Assembly (NCBI GenBank): GCA_007121115.1
Contig: SKMI01000252.1
Span: 1-18,164, forward strand
Length of the DNA: 18,164 nt
Reading direction: 5' to 3'
Source of the DNA: Paracoccaceae bacterium
GTDB lineage: Bacteria > Pseudomonadota > Alphaproteobacteria > Rhodobacterales > Rhodobacteraceae
Part shown: one piece after another, positions 1-7,014 of the stretch
Layout of the letters: each line of letters begins with the position of its first letter
Numbering within the stretch: the first letter of the stretch is position 1
Notes under the pieces: model-generated
Told to the model about the DNA's origin: nothing
The model's database searches: none
Seen by the model: the letters and a program-made list of their open reading frames with translations, nothing else
Program-made: the position numbers and the translations under genes

Positions 1-1080
1 GTGCAGCCCTACGGCGCCTTCGCCGCCAGCCAGGATGCGGGCGCCGAAATGGACGAGGCGCGGGACCGACTGGCGGCGATGATGAACGTCGCGCCGGAGA
101 CCCTCAGCTTCGGCCCCTCGACCACCGGCAACACTTATGTGCTGGCGCAGGCCTTCGCCGAGATGCTGCGCCCGGGCGATGCCATCATCGTCACCGATCA
201 GGACCACGAAGCCAATTCGGGTCCCTGGCGGCGGCTGGGGGCGCGGGGGATCGAAATTCGCGAATGGAAACTGGACCCCGACACCGGCCATCTGGACCCG
301 GACGCGCTGGCGAACCTTCTGGACGAACGCGTCAAGCTGGTCGCCTTCCCGCATTGCTCGAACGTGGTGGGCGAGGTGAACCCGGTCGCCGCGCTCTGCG
401 CCATGATCCGCGATGCGGGCGCGCATAGCTGTGTCGATGGTGTCTCCTACGCGCCGCACGGGCTGCCGGATGTGGGCGCGCTAGGGGCGGATATCTACCT
501 GTTTTCGGCCTACAAGACCTATGGACCCCATCAGGGGCTGATGGTCATGCGCCCGGAACTGGCCCATAAGCTGCCCAACCAAGCACATTACTTCAACGCC
601 GACACGCCGTACAAGCGCTTCACCCCCGCCGGGCCCGACCACGCCCAGATCGCCGCCTGCGCGGGGATGGCCGACTATATCGACGCGCTCTATGGCGCCC
701 ATTTCCCGAACCAAGACGACCCCGGCCCCGCCAGGCGCGCGGCGGCGGTGCATGACCTGATGCGCAGGCACGAAACCGCGCTGCTGCAGCCGCTGCTGGA
801 CTATGTGCGCGGGCGCAACGACCTGCGCCTGCTGGGGCCTGCGCAGGCCGAGGGGCGCGCCCCCACCGTGGCGCTGGCCCATGCCCACCCCGGCGCGGAT
901 CTGGCCCGCGCGCTGGCGGGGCACGGCATCATGGCCGGAGGCGGCAGTTTCTACGCCGACCGCGCGCTGACGGCGCAGGGGATCGCGCCGGACCACGGGG
1001 TGCTGCGGCTGTCCTTTGTCCATTATACGTCGCGCGGCGAGCTTGACCGGCTGATCGCGGCGCTAGATCAGGTGCTGTAA
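1..1080 (+). CDS. Class V aminotransferase / cysteine desulfurase-like protein (5' end missing)
   Basis: This is a PLP-dependent fold-type I enzyme of the class V aminotransferase group. It most resembles the cysteine-desulfurase-like subfamily typified by VC1184. In the visible 359 residues, the pyridine-nitrogen aspartate lies in VDGVSYAPHG (D146) and the Schiff-base lysine in FSAYKTYGPHQG (K172). The motif HCSNVVGEVNPV precedes them, as in the family. The frame is open to the left edge. GTG at position 1 reads as an internal valine because family members carry roughly 40 to 50 residues before the QPYGAF motif, so the gene is cut by the window. The C-terminal loop that carries the sulfur-accepting cysteine in true NifS/SufS proteins reads AGGGSFYADR here, with no cysteine, so desulfurase activity is doubtful and the substrate is unknown. 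The photolyase gene follows after 20 bp on the same strand. Family assignment is firm; the reaction is not. Confidence 0.85.
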   Translation: MQPYGAFAASQDAGAEMDEARDRLAAMMNVAPETLSFGPSTTGNTYVLAQAFAEMLRPGDAIIVTDQDHEANSGPWRRLGARGIEIREWKLDPDTGHLDPDALANLLDERVKLVAFPHCSNVVGEVNPVAALCAMIRDAGAHSCVDGVSYAPHGLPDVGALGADIYLFSAYKTYGPHQGLMVMRPELAHKLPNQAHYFNADTPYKRFTPAGPDHAQIAACAGMADYIDALYGAHFPNQDDPGPARRAAAVHDLMRRHETALLQPLLDYVRGRNDLRLLGPAQAEGRAPTVALAHAHPGADLARALAGHGIMAGGGSFYADRALTAQGIAPDHGVLRLSFVHYTSRGELDRLIAALDQVL

Positions 1081-1090
1081 CTGCACCTGA
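1068..1090. repeat. Perfect 8-bp inverted repeat across the stop of the aminotransferase-like gene
   Basis: TCAGGTGC (1068-1075) and GCACCTGA (1083-1090) are exact reverse complements separated by the 7 bases TGTAACT. The TAA stop codon (1078-1080) of the upstream gene sits in the loop, and the right arm ends 10 bp before the photolyase ATG. It may be an operator for a dimeric regulator or an RNA hairpin affecting photolyase translation. No T-run follows, so it is not a standard terminator. Confidence 0.6.
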
Positions 1091-1100
1091 CAGGCTAGGA

Positions 1101-2528
1101 ATGTCCGACACATCCCCGATCATCCTGTGGTTCCGCCGCGACCTGCGGCTGTCCGACAACCCCATGCTGGCCGAGGCCGCCGCCACCGGCCGCCCGTTGA
1201 TCCCGGTCTTCATCCGCGACCGCGCAGTGGACAGCCTTGGCGCCGCGCCGAAATGGCGGCTGGGGCTGGCGCTGGAAAGCTTCGCCGAGACACTGGCGGA
1301 CAAGGGCGCGCGGCTCACCTATCGCGCGGGCGACGCGGCCGAGGTGCTGGACGCGTTGATCGCCGAAACCGGAGCCGGGGCGGTCTGGTGGGGGCGACAG
1401 TATGATGCGGCCTCGCGTGACCGGGACGCGAAGATCAAGAAATCCCTGCAGGCGCGCGGCATCGACGCGCGCAGCTTCGCCGGTCATGTGATGTTCGAGC
1501 CGTGGGAGGTCGAAACCGGCAGCGGCGGCATCTACAAGGTCTACTCGCCCTACTGGCGCGCCGTGCGCGACCGTGACGTGCCCGAGCCCACGCGCGCGCC
1601 GTCCCGGCTGGACGCGCCGGAAAACTGGCCCGAAAGCGACCGGCTGGCCGACTGGCATCTGGGCCGCGCCATGAACCGTGGCGCCGATGTCGTCGCCCGC
1701 CATGTCTGCGTGGGCGAGGCGGCGGCGCGCGACCGGCTGGACGGGTTCATCGCGCGCGCCATCGACGGCTACAAGGCCGAACGCGATTTTCCGGACGCCG
1801 ACGCCACCTCGCGCCTGTCGGAAAACCTGACCTGGGGCGAGATCGGCATCCGCACCATCTGGCACGCAGGCGCCCGGGCCATGGAGCGCGGCGCGCGCGG
1901 GGCCGAACACTTTTTGAAGGAGCTGGTCTGGCGCGAATTCGCCTGGCATCTGCTCTACCATCACCCGCGCATGGACCGCGAGAACTTCCGGCCCGAATGG
2001 TCTGATTTCCCGTGGAAAATGGACACTGAATGCGAGGCGGTTCTACGCTGGAAACAGGGCCGCACCGGCATCGCCTTCGTCGATGCGGCCATGCGCGAGA
2101 TGTATGTGACCGGCACCATGCACAACCGTTCGCGCATGATCGTGGCGTCCTACCTGACCAAACACATGCTGGTGCACTGGAAGGTGGGGCTGGACTGGTT
2201 CGCAGACTGCCTGATCGACTGGGACCCGGCCTCGAACGCCATGGGCTGGCAGTGGGTGGCGGGATCGGGCCCCGATGCCGCGCCCTATTTCCGGGTTTTC
2301 AACCCCGCGCTCCAGGCCGAGAAATTCGACGCCAAGGCCCGCTATCGCCGCCGGTTCCTGGCCGAAGGCGCGCGCGCGCCGCACCCTGACGCGCTGGCCT
2401 TCTTCGACGCCTGCCCGCGCTCCTGGGGTCTGTCACCCGACATGGACGCGCCTGCACCGCTAGTGGACCTGGACAAGGGCCGCAGGGCGGCGCTGGCGGC
2501 GTATGAGACGCTGAAGGCTGATGCGTGA
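1101..2528 (+). CDS. phrA: Deoxyribodipyrimidine photolyase (class I, FAD-dependent)
   Basis: This cytoplasmic flavoenzyme uses blue or near-UV light to split cyclobutane pyrimidine dimers in DNA. The protein is 475 residues, the normal length for class I photolyases. The N-terminal antenna-binding Rossmann-like domain starts with ILWFRRDLRLSDNP (residues 8-21). The C-terminal FAD domain contains FLKELVWREFAWHLLYHHP (271-289), GRTGIAFVDAAMREM (320-334) and the signature NAMGWQWVAGSGPDAAPY (379-396). Trp360 and Trp383 fall where E. coli Trp359 and Trp382 of the electron-transfer triad lie, and Trp300 or Trp305 matches the third. The start at 1101 gives the canonical N-terminus, although the ribosome site (AGG directly before ATG) is weak, so translation may be coupled to the upstream gene 20 bp away. 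A cyclopropane fatty acid synthase follows. The symbol follows Rhodobacter usage; phrB is the E. coli name. A cryptochrome-like role is less likely. Confidence 0.93.
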   Translation: MSDTSPIILWFRRDLRLSDNPMLAEAAATGRPLIPVFIRDRAVDSLGAAPKWRLGLALESFAETLADKGARLTYRAGDAAEVLDALIAETGAGAVWWGRQYDAASRDRDAKIKKSLQARGIDARSFAGHVMFEPWEVETGSGGIYKVYSPYWRAVRDRDVPEPTRAPSRLDAPENWPESDRLADWHLGRAMNRGADVVARHVCVGEAAARDRLDGFIARAIDGYKAERDFPDADATSRLSENLTWGEIGIRTIWHAGARAMERGARGAEHFLKELVWREFAWHLLYHHPRMDRENFRPEWSDFPWKMDTECEAVLRWKQGRTGIAFVDAAMREMYVTGTMHNRSRMIVASYLTKHMLVHWKVGLDWFADCLIDWDPASNAMGWQWVAGSGPDAAPYFRVFNPALQAEKFDAKARYRRRFLAEGARAPHPDALAFFDACPRSWGLSPDMDAPAPLVDLDKGRRAALAAYETLKADA

Positions 2529-2553
2529 GGGTGTCTGTTGACGCTGGGGCACA

Positions 2554-2620
2554 GGGGGGCCAGCCCCCGTCCAGCCCTGAAGGGCTGGACTCCCCCCGGG
2601 ATATTTATGCACAGATGATG
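2554..2620 (+). repeat. Structured intergenic element, copy 1 (two hairpins plus conserved tail)
   Basis: The gap between the photolyase and cfa genes holds a GGGGG/CCCCC hairpin (2555-2559 with 2564-2568, loop CCAG). It is followed at once by a perfect 9-bp hairpin, GTCCAGCCC (2569-2577) with GGGCTGGAC (2582-2590), loop TGAA. A C-run comes next, then a 22-bp tail (2599-2620): GGATATTT, one variable base, then TGCACAGATGATG. The same order of parts and the same tail occur at 12957-13021. It resembles a terminator or processed RNA element, but the T-tract is only three bases. I infer that it belongs to a repeated intergenic family of this genome. Confidence 0.65.
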
Positions 2621-2670
2621 CCAGAGCGGCGGGCATGGCCCCAGTCCGCGCAGAGAACAGGGAAACGGCG

Positions 2671-3924
2671 ATGATCCTGACCAGCACCGAGGGGCAGCGC
2701 GACCTGCCGCGCTACTTCGCACAGGCGTTTCACATGGCGCAGCGGCTGAACCGCGGGCGGCTGGATGTGATCCTGCCCGACGGGCGGCATTTCCGCGCCG
2801 AGGGCGCGCAGCCCGGGCAGGTCGCCGAGGTTCATGTCCACAACCCCGACCTGTTCGCGCGCCTGATCCGCGAGGGCGACATGGGGTTTTCCGAGGCCTA
2901 CCTCGAAGGCTGGTGGTCGACGCCGGACCTGCAGGCCTTCATGGACCTGATCAACGACGACAACCCCTCGGTCTATGACGAAGTGCTGCCCATGAAGCTG
3001 GTGCGTGCCTATGAGCGGTTGCGCCACTGGCTGCGGTCCAACAGCAAGGTGCAGGCCCGGCGCAACATCGCCCATCACTATGATCTGGGCAATGACTTTT
3101 ACCGGCTGTGGCTCGATGACACGATGACCTATTCCTCGGCGCTGTTCCGCACCGGGCAGGAATCGCTGGAGCGCGCGCAGGAGCAGAAATACGCGGCCCT
3201 GCTGGACCGGCTGAAGGTGCAGCCGGGCGATCACGTGCTGGAGATCGGTTGCGGCTGGGGCGGTTTTGCCGAATACGCCGCGCGCGAACGGGGGCTGCGG
3301 GTGACCGGACTGACCATCAGCCAGGCGCAGCATGATTACGCCGTGGCGCGGATGGAGGCGGCGGGGCTGTCGGATCAGGTGGAGATCGTGCTGCGCGATT
3401 ACCGCGATGAACGCGGCAGCTACGACGGCATCGCCTCGATCGAGATGTTCGAGGCGGTGGGCGAACGATATTGGCCGGTCTATTTCCGCACCGTGCATGA
3501 CCGGTTGCGCCCCGGCGCGCGGGCCGCGCTGCAGGTCATCACCGTGCCGGACGAGCGGTTCGAGGCTTATCGCCGCCACGTCGATTTCATCCAGAAATAC
3601 ATCTTTCCCGGCGGGATGCTGGGTGCGGTGGCGCCGCTCTCGCGCCAGGCCAAGCAGGTGGGGCTGACGCTGGTGGACACCTTCGCTTTTGCCGACAGCT
3701 ACAGCCAGACGCTGCGGCGCTGGAACGAGAGCTTCAACGCCCAGTGGGACCAGATCGCCGCCATGGGCTATGACGACCGGTTCCGCCGGATGTGGGAGTA
3801 TTACCTGACCTCCTGCGCCGGGGCATTCCGCTCGGGCACCTGCGATGTGGTGCACATGACCCTGCACCGCCCCCTTGCGCCGGCGCTTGCGATGCAACCC
3901 GCGGTCAGCCCGGCCCGAGGATGA
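2671..3924 (+). CDS. cfaA: Cyclopropane-fatty-acyl-phospholipid synthase family methyltransferase
   Basis: The enzyme transfers a methylene group from S-adenosylmethionine to cis double bonds of membrane phospholipid acyl chains, at the cytoplasmic membrane face. The SAM-binding motif is LEIGCGWGG (residues 190-198). It is preceded by the family block RNIAHHYDLGNDFY (131-144) with MTYSSALF just after it, and the C-terminus carries the typical EYYLTSCAGAFRSG segment. Start choice: ATG at 2671 has AGGGA at 2659-2663, seven bases upstream. An in-frame ATG at 2635 adds 12 residues without a good ribosome site. This gives 417 residues, a usual length. The neighbouring photolyase fits the singlet-oxygen regulon described in Rhodobacter sphaeroides, where a photolyase and a CFA synthase are both sigma-E targets; I could not identify a sigma-E promoter here. 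The last 20 bp overlap the convergent transglycosylase gene. Other lipid methyltransferases of the same family cannot be excluded. Confidence 0.88.
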   Translation: MILTSTEGQRDLPRYFAQAFHMAQRLNRGRLDVILPDGRHFRAEGAQPGQVAEVHVHNPDLFARLIREGDMGFSEAYLEGWWSTPDLQAFMDLINDDNPSVYDEVLPMKLVRAYERLRHWLRSNSKVQARRNIAHHYDLGNDFYRLWLDDTMTYSSALFRTGQESLERAQEQKYAALLDRLKVQPGDHVLEIGCGWGGFAEYAARERGLRVTGLTISQAQHDYAVARMEAAGLSDQVEIVLRDYRDERGSYDGIASIEMFEAVGERYWPVYFRTVHDRLRPGARAALQVITVPDERFEAYRRHVDFIQKYIFPGGMLGAVAPLSRQAKQVGLTLVDTFAFADSYSQTLRRWNESFNAQWDQIAAMGYDDRFRRMWEYYLTSCAGAFRSGTCDVVHMTLHRPLAPALAMQPAVSPARG

Positions 3925-4516
3925 TCTGCACGTATTGCCGGGTTTCGGCGAAGGGCGGGATGCCGCCATGGGTATCGACCGCGCCCGGCCCGGCGTTATA
4001 GGCCGCCAACGCCAGGTCCCAGTCGCCGAAGCGGTCGAACATCATCCGCAGGTAGCGGGCACCACCGTCCAGGTTCTGCGCCGGGTCCAGCGGGTCCACG
4101 CCCAGAAGCCGCGCCGTTTCCGGCATCAGCTGTGCCAGCCCCAGCGCCCCCTTGCTGGACACCGCATCGGGGTTCCAGCGGCTTTCCTGATGCACCAGCC
4201 GCAGGAACAGGTCCTCGGGCAGGTTGTGGCGACGGGCGGCTTCGCTGGCCAGCGCCACATGCGGGCCGGTCCGGGGGCCGGTATAGGCCGGGATGGCGGT
4301 GGTGCGATTGTTCCGCGTGCTGGGCGGCAGCAAACGCTCGGAGCGCGAGTACTGATCGGACAGCCGCCCGTCCATCAGCCGGGTCTGGTTCTGCATGATA
4401 TCGGCGCGCGAGGCCGAAGATTGCCCCGACAGGTTCAGACCCTGCCCCGCTGACGGGGCGGGCAGCACGCAGAGCGCCAGAAGCGCCAGCCCGGTTTGCG
4501 CCACCTTGTTGCGCAT
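3905..4516 (-). CDS. Secreted lytic transglycosylase (SLT domain)
   Basis: This protein probably cleaves the MurNAc-GlcNAc bond of peptidoglycan in the periplasm, producing 1,6-anhydro ends. It has 203 residues: a signal peptide (about 1-24), a Ser/Arg-rich spacer (25-85) and a compact SLT domain (about 88-200). The catalytic glutamate is E111 in VHQESRWNPDAVS. The motifs GALGLAQLMPETA (123-135) and ALAAYNAGPGAV (169-180) are those of family 1 transglycosylases. ATG at 4516 was chosen because AGGGA lies eight bases upstream (complement of 4525-4529) and the signal peptide begins directly. The longer frame to 4717 would place non-secretory sequence before it. Cys16 does not sit in a proper lipobox (LALC), so a lipoprotein is unlikely. 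Its 3' end overlaps cfaA by 20 bp in convergent orientation, and it is divergent from ssb. Confidence 0.88.
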   Translation of the reverse strand: MRNKVAQTGLALLALCVLPAPSAGQGLNLSGQSSASRADIMQNQTRLMDGRLSDQYSRSERLLPPSTRNNRTTAIPAYTGPRTGPHVALASEAARRHNLPEDLFLRLVHQESRWNPDAVSSKGALGLAQLMPETARLLGVDPLDPAQNLDGGARYLRMMFDRFGDWDLALAAYNAGPGAVDTHGGIPPFAETRQYVQIILGPG

Positions 4517-4531
4517 GTGCTCTGTCCCTGA

Positions 4532-4551
4532 ATGATCTTTCGGGCGATCAT
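4532..4551. promoter_or_regulatory. Small palindrome upstream of the transglycosylase gene
   Basis: ATGATC (4532-4537) and GATCAT (4546-4551) are reverse complements 8 bp apart, starting 15 bp upstream of the transglycosylase ATG on the minus strand. The 200-bp divergent region 4517-4716 must hold promoters for both this gene and ssb. I could not pick a convincing -35/-10 pair for either. The palindrome may be an operator or chance. Confidence 0.3.
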
Positions 4552-4716
4552 ACGGAAATTGCCCGCCGAATCCAGCGATTTGCGCCTTGCCGCCCGCGGT
4601 GGGTCCGGGGCGGCTGACGGGCAAGACTTCAGGGAGCGTTAACCAGTCTCCGGATAGAGTCTTGCGCAGGCTTGGTGTAAGCCGGTGGAAACGGGATTCG
4701 CGAAGGGAGCGGCGCA

Positions 4717-5208
4717 ATGGCAGGGTCTGTGAACAAGGTCATCCTGATCGGCAATCTGGGGCGCGACCCCGAGGTGCGGACCTTTCCCGATGGCGGCAAG
4801 CTCTGCAACCTGCGCATTGCGACATCCGAGCGCTGGCGCGACCGCAACACCGGCGAGCAGCGCGAGCGCACCGAATGGCACAACGTGGTGCTGCGCGGCG
4901 ACGGGCTGGTCCGGGTGGCCGAGCAATACCTGCGCAAGGGCTCGAAGGTTTATGTGGAGGGAACGCTGCAGACCCGCAAATGGCAGGACCAGAGCGGGCA
5001 GGACCGCTATTCGACCGATGTGGTTGTGGCCGGAATGGGCGGCACGCTGACGATGCTGGACGGGCGCGGCGGTGGCGGTGATTACAGCGGCGGTAGCGGC
5101 GGCGGGGGTTACGGCGGCGAAAGCGACCGGGGCGGTGATCGGGCTGGCGACCGGGGCGGCGGCCATGGCGGCGGTCCGCCGGACATGGATGACGAGATCC
5201 CGTTCTGA
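4717..5208 (+). CDS. ssb: Single-stranded DNA-binding protein SSB
   Basis: SSB coats single-stranded DNA in replication, recombination and repair, and recruits partner proteins through its C-terminal tip. The 163 residues contain an OB-fold domain (about 1-114) starting SVNKVILIGNLGRDPEVR, with the typical TEWHNVVLRG (52-61) and RKGSKVYVEGTLQTRKW (73-89). A glycine-rich linker (117-153) and the acidic tip DMDDEIPF (156-163) follow. AAGGGAG at 4703-4709, seven bases before ATG, fixes the start. The gene stands alone, divergent from the transglycosylase and convergent with the DsbD-like gene. No LexA-type GTTC-N7-GTTC box was seen upstream, so SOS control is not supported by this sequence. The 97 bp after the stop hold no clear terminator. 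Identity is certain. Confidence 0.97.
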   Translation: MAGSVNKVILIGNLGRDPEVRTFPDGGKLCNLRIATSERWRDRNTGEQRERTEWHNVVLRGDGLVRVAEQYLRKGSKVYVEGTLQTRKWQDQSGQDRYSTDVVVAGMGGTLTMLDGRGGGGDYSGGSGGGGYGGESDRGGDRAGDRGGGHGGGPPDMDDEIPF

Positions 5209-5305
5209 GTACCCTCAAGACGCGCAGGGGTAGCAGGAACGCGGAGCGCTGACAGAAACTGCGGCGGCCCTATGACGCGCCCCGCCATTCCGCCCGTTGA
5301 CGCGC

Positions 5306-6181
5306 TCAGGGCGCCGCCGCGCAGCCGGTGTATTCCACCGCACCGTTGTCGCTGAGCACCGTCAGGCGGATTGCCGCGCGGTTCACGCTCAGGGTGCCGT
5401 TGCGCGGGGGGGTGATCAGCGCCTCGCCCCACAGCGTGCTGCCGTTGCGAAGACTGCCCAGATCGCGCACACGCGCGCGCTGGCCGGGCAACTCCACGAT
5501 GACACGCTCGTTGGCGCCGGTATCGGGCATGTCCAACTCCACGCGCAGGCGCATCCCGTTGCGCTCGGCCGGTTCCAGCCCGCAATGCGCCGAGCGCAAC
5601 CCCGCCTCGCGTGCCGGGCGCGGGCGCTGGGCCAGCGCCGCTTCGATCACCGGATCGGGCCGGCCGTCAGCGGTCAGATCGGCGTGCAGCCGCATGTCCA
5701 CCGGGATGCAGACCTCGCGGCACACGCCAAGCGTGATCTCGGCGGCAAAGGCGATGGGGCGCGCGGCATCGGTCGGGGTCAGTTCGATGGGCAGCACCAG
5801 TTCGTCGCGGTAACCGATGTTGTAATAGCCGTTCTGCTCGAATACCCGCGGGCTGGGCCAGTGCTTTTCCACGCCTTCCAGGTTGTCGGACCCGGACCAG
5901 TCCATGCGCAGGGCCAGCCCGCCCTCGCCGGGCACCCGCCAATAGGTCATCCAGCCCGGCGCCAGCCGCAGGTGCAGCGCCGCCATGCGGCTGCCGTCGG
6001 CGCGGACCCACCCGGGCCGGAACTCGGCCGTCACCTTGTCGGCGCCGCGGGCCTGCGCCGGGCCGGGCGACGCGACCGCCACGGCCAGCATCGCCGCAGC
6101 ACATGCCAGAAGCCGGGCGAGGCGGGGCAGTCGGTCCGGCGAACATGGGCGCGCTACGGGGTGGCTGTGGTCGTGGATCAT
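5306..6181 (-). CDS. Periplasmic DsbD N-terminal-type domain protein (stand-alone)
   Basis: This is a secreted protein of 291 residues related to the N-terminal periplasmic domain of DsbD, the domain that hands electrons to oxidised periplasmic thiol proteins. A hydrophobic signal segment spans about 21-45, with likely cleavage after PAQA. The family core GWMTYWRVPGEGGLALRMDWSGS (split over 76-98) and the cysteine pair C154/C158 in LGVCREVCIPVD are visible. Full-length DsbD continues with an eight-helix membrane domain and a thioredoxin domain. Here the protein ends after a beta-rich C-terminal part, so an electron donor such as CcdA or a DsbD-like membrane protein must be encoded elsewhere if it is redox-active. 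ATG at 6181 was chosen to give the signal peptide; the upstream ribosome site is poor and a later start at residue 31 is possible. It is divergent from yqgE, with a 167-bp shared upstream region. Confidence 0.82.
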   Translation of the reverse strand: MIHDHSHPVARPCSPDRLPRLARLLACAAAMLAVAVASPGPAQARGADKVTAEFRPGWVRADGSRMAALHLRLAPGWMTYWRVPGEGGLALRMDWSGSDNLEGVEKHWPSPRVFEQNGYYNIGYRDELVLPIELTPTDAARPIAFAAEITLGVCREVCIPVDMRLHADLTADGRPDPVIEAALAQRPRPAREAGLRSAHCGLEPAERNGMRLRVELDMPDTGANERVIVELPGQRARVRDLGSLRNGSTLWGEALITPPRNGTLSVNRAAIRLTVLSDNGAVEYTGCAAAP

Positions 6182-6348
6182 GGGCGCGAGGATTCCGCGG
6201 ACCCGCTGCGAAAGGGAAGTCACGTTTCGGCGACCATCCCTGCTGTGGCACGGCTGCATCGCCCCGCACAACCGGCAGCTGCAACGGCCGCCGCCCGGGA
6301 CGCCGGGAATGACTTGGCAAGCCCGCATGGCTGCGGCATGGTCGGGCC

Positions 6349-6930
6349 ATGAGCGCCTCGGACGACCTCGACCTGACCGGAAAGCTGCTGATCGCCATGC
6401 CCGGCATGGCCGACATGCGATTCGCCCGCAGCGTGGTCTGCATCTGCTCGCACTCGGATCAGGGGGCCATGGGGCTGATCCTGAACAAACCGCTGCCGGA
6501 CCTGCGGCTGGGCGCGCTGATGGCGCATCTGGAACTGGTGGCCGAGGATGCGACCGACAGCGCCCCCGACGCCCCGGTGCATTTCGGCGGCCCGGTGGAG
6601 CATGGCCGCGGCTTCGTACTGCACAGCGCCGAGTATGACGGCGGCTCGGCCACGCTGCCCGTGGCAGACGGCATCGCGATGAGCGCGACGCTCGACATTC
6701 TCGAGGACATGCTGCACGAGCGCGGCCCGACAAAGGCGCGGATGATGCTGGGCTACGCGGGCTGGGGCGAGGGGCAGCTGGAAGACGAGATCCTCGCCAA
6801 CGGCTGGCTGAGCGTCGACGCCAGCCCCGCGCTGGTCTTCGACACCGCCCCCCCGGACCAGTGGGAGGCCGCCCTGCGCGCCCTGGGCGTGGACCCGGTG
6901 ATGCTCTCGGGCGCGGCGGGGCGGGCGTGA
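6349..6930 (+). CDS. yqgE: YqgE/AlgH family protein (UPF0301)
   Basis: This protein belongs to a widespread cytoplasmic family whose biochemical role is unsettled; a Pseudomonas member, AlgH, was linked to alginate regulation. The 193 residues, a normal length, show the family hallmarks LTGKLLIAMPGMADMRFARSV near the N-terminus (split 9-29), SDQGAMGLILNKPLPDL (36-52), VHFGGPVEHGRGFVLHS (76-92) and GYAGWGEGQLEDEI with NGWLSV after it. The tryptophan-glycine core around GYAGWGEGQLE is the most conserved part. ATG at 6349 gives the usual N-terminus, although no strong ribosome site precedes it. It is divergent from the DsbD-like gene. The tol-pal operon begins about 260 bp downstream on the same strand, which looks like a separate transcription unit. 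Confidence 0.93.
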   Translation: MSASDDLDLTGKLLIAMPGMADMRFARSVVCICSHSDQGAMGLILNKPLPDLRLGALMAHLELVAEDATDSAPDAPVHFGGPVEHGRGFVLHSAEYDGGSATLPVADGIAMSATLDILEDMLHERGPTKARMMLGYAGWGEGQLEDEILANGWLSVDASPALVFDTAPPDQWEAALRALGVDPVMLSGAAGRA

Positions 6931-7014
6931 GGGGCGCCCATACGGGACCAATTGTCAGGGGTGCAAGCGGAGGACTGGCGTCAGCACTGCGGGACATTCC
7001 GGTCATTCACGGCA

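Noticed and set aside
3905..4516. The transglycosylase as a lipoprotein with Cys16 as lipidation site
   Set aside because: The residue before Cys16 is Leu, whereas a lipobox needs Gly, Ala or Ser; a normal signal peptide explains the N-terminus better.
4695..4699. GANTC (CcrM methylation) sites upstream of ssb, at 4568-4572, and near tolQ at 7642-7646
   Set aside because: At this base composition a GANTC is expected roughly every 350 bp by chance, so the few seen do not show cell-cycle control.
5209..5305. Bidirectional terminator between ssb and the DsbD-like gene
   Set aside because: No stable hairpin followed by a T-run is visible on either strand.
6182..6348. Promoter pair for the DsbD-like gene and yqgE, for example TTGGCA at 6314-6319
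   Set aside because: No -10 box of reasonable quality lies at the correct spacing on either strand, so no promoter was annotated.
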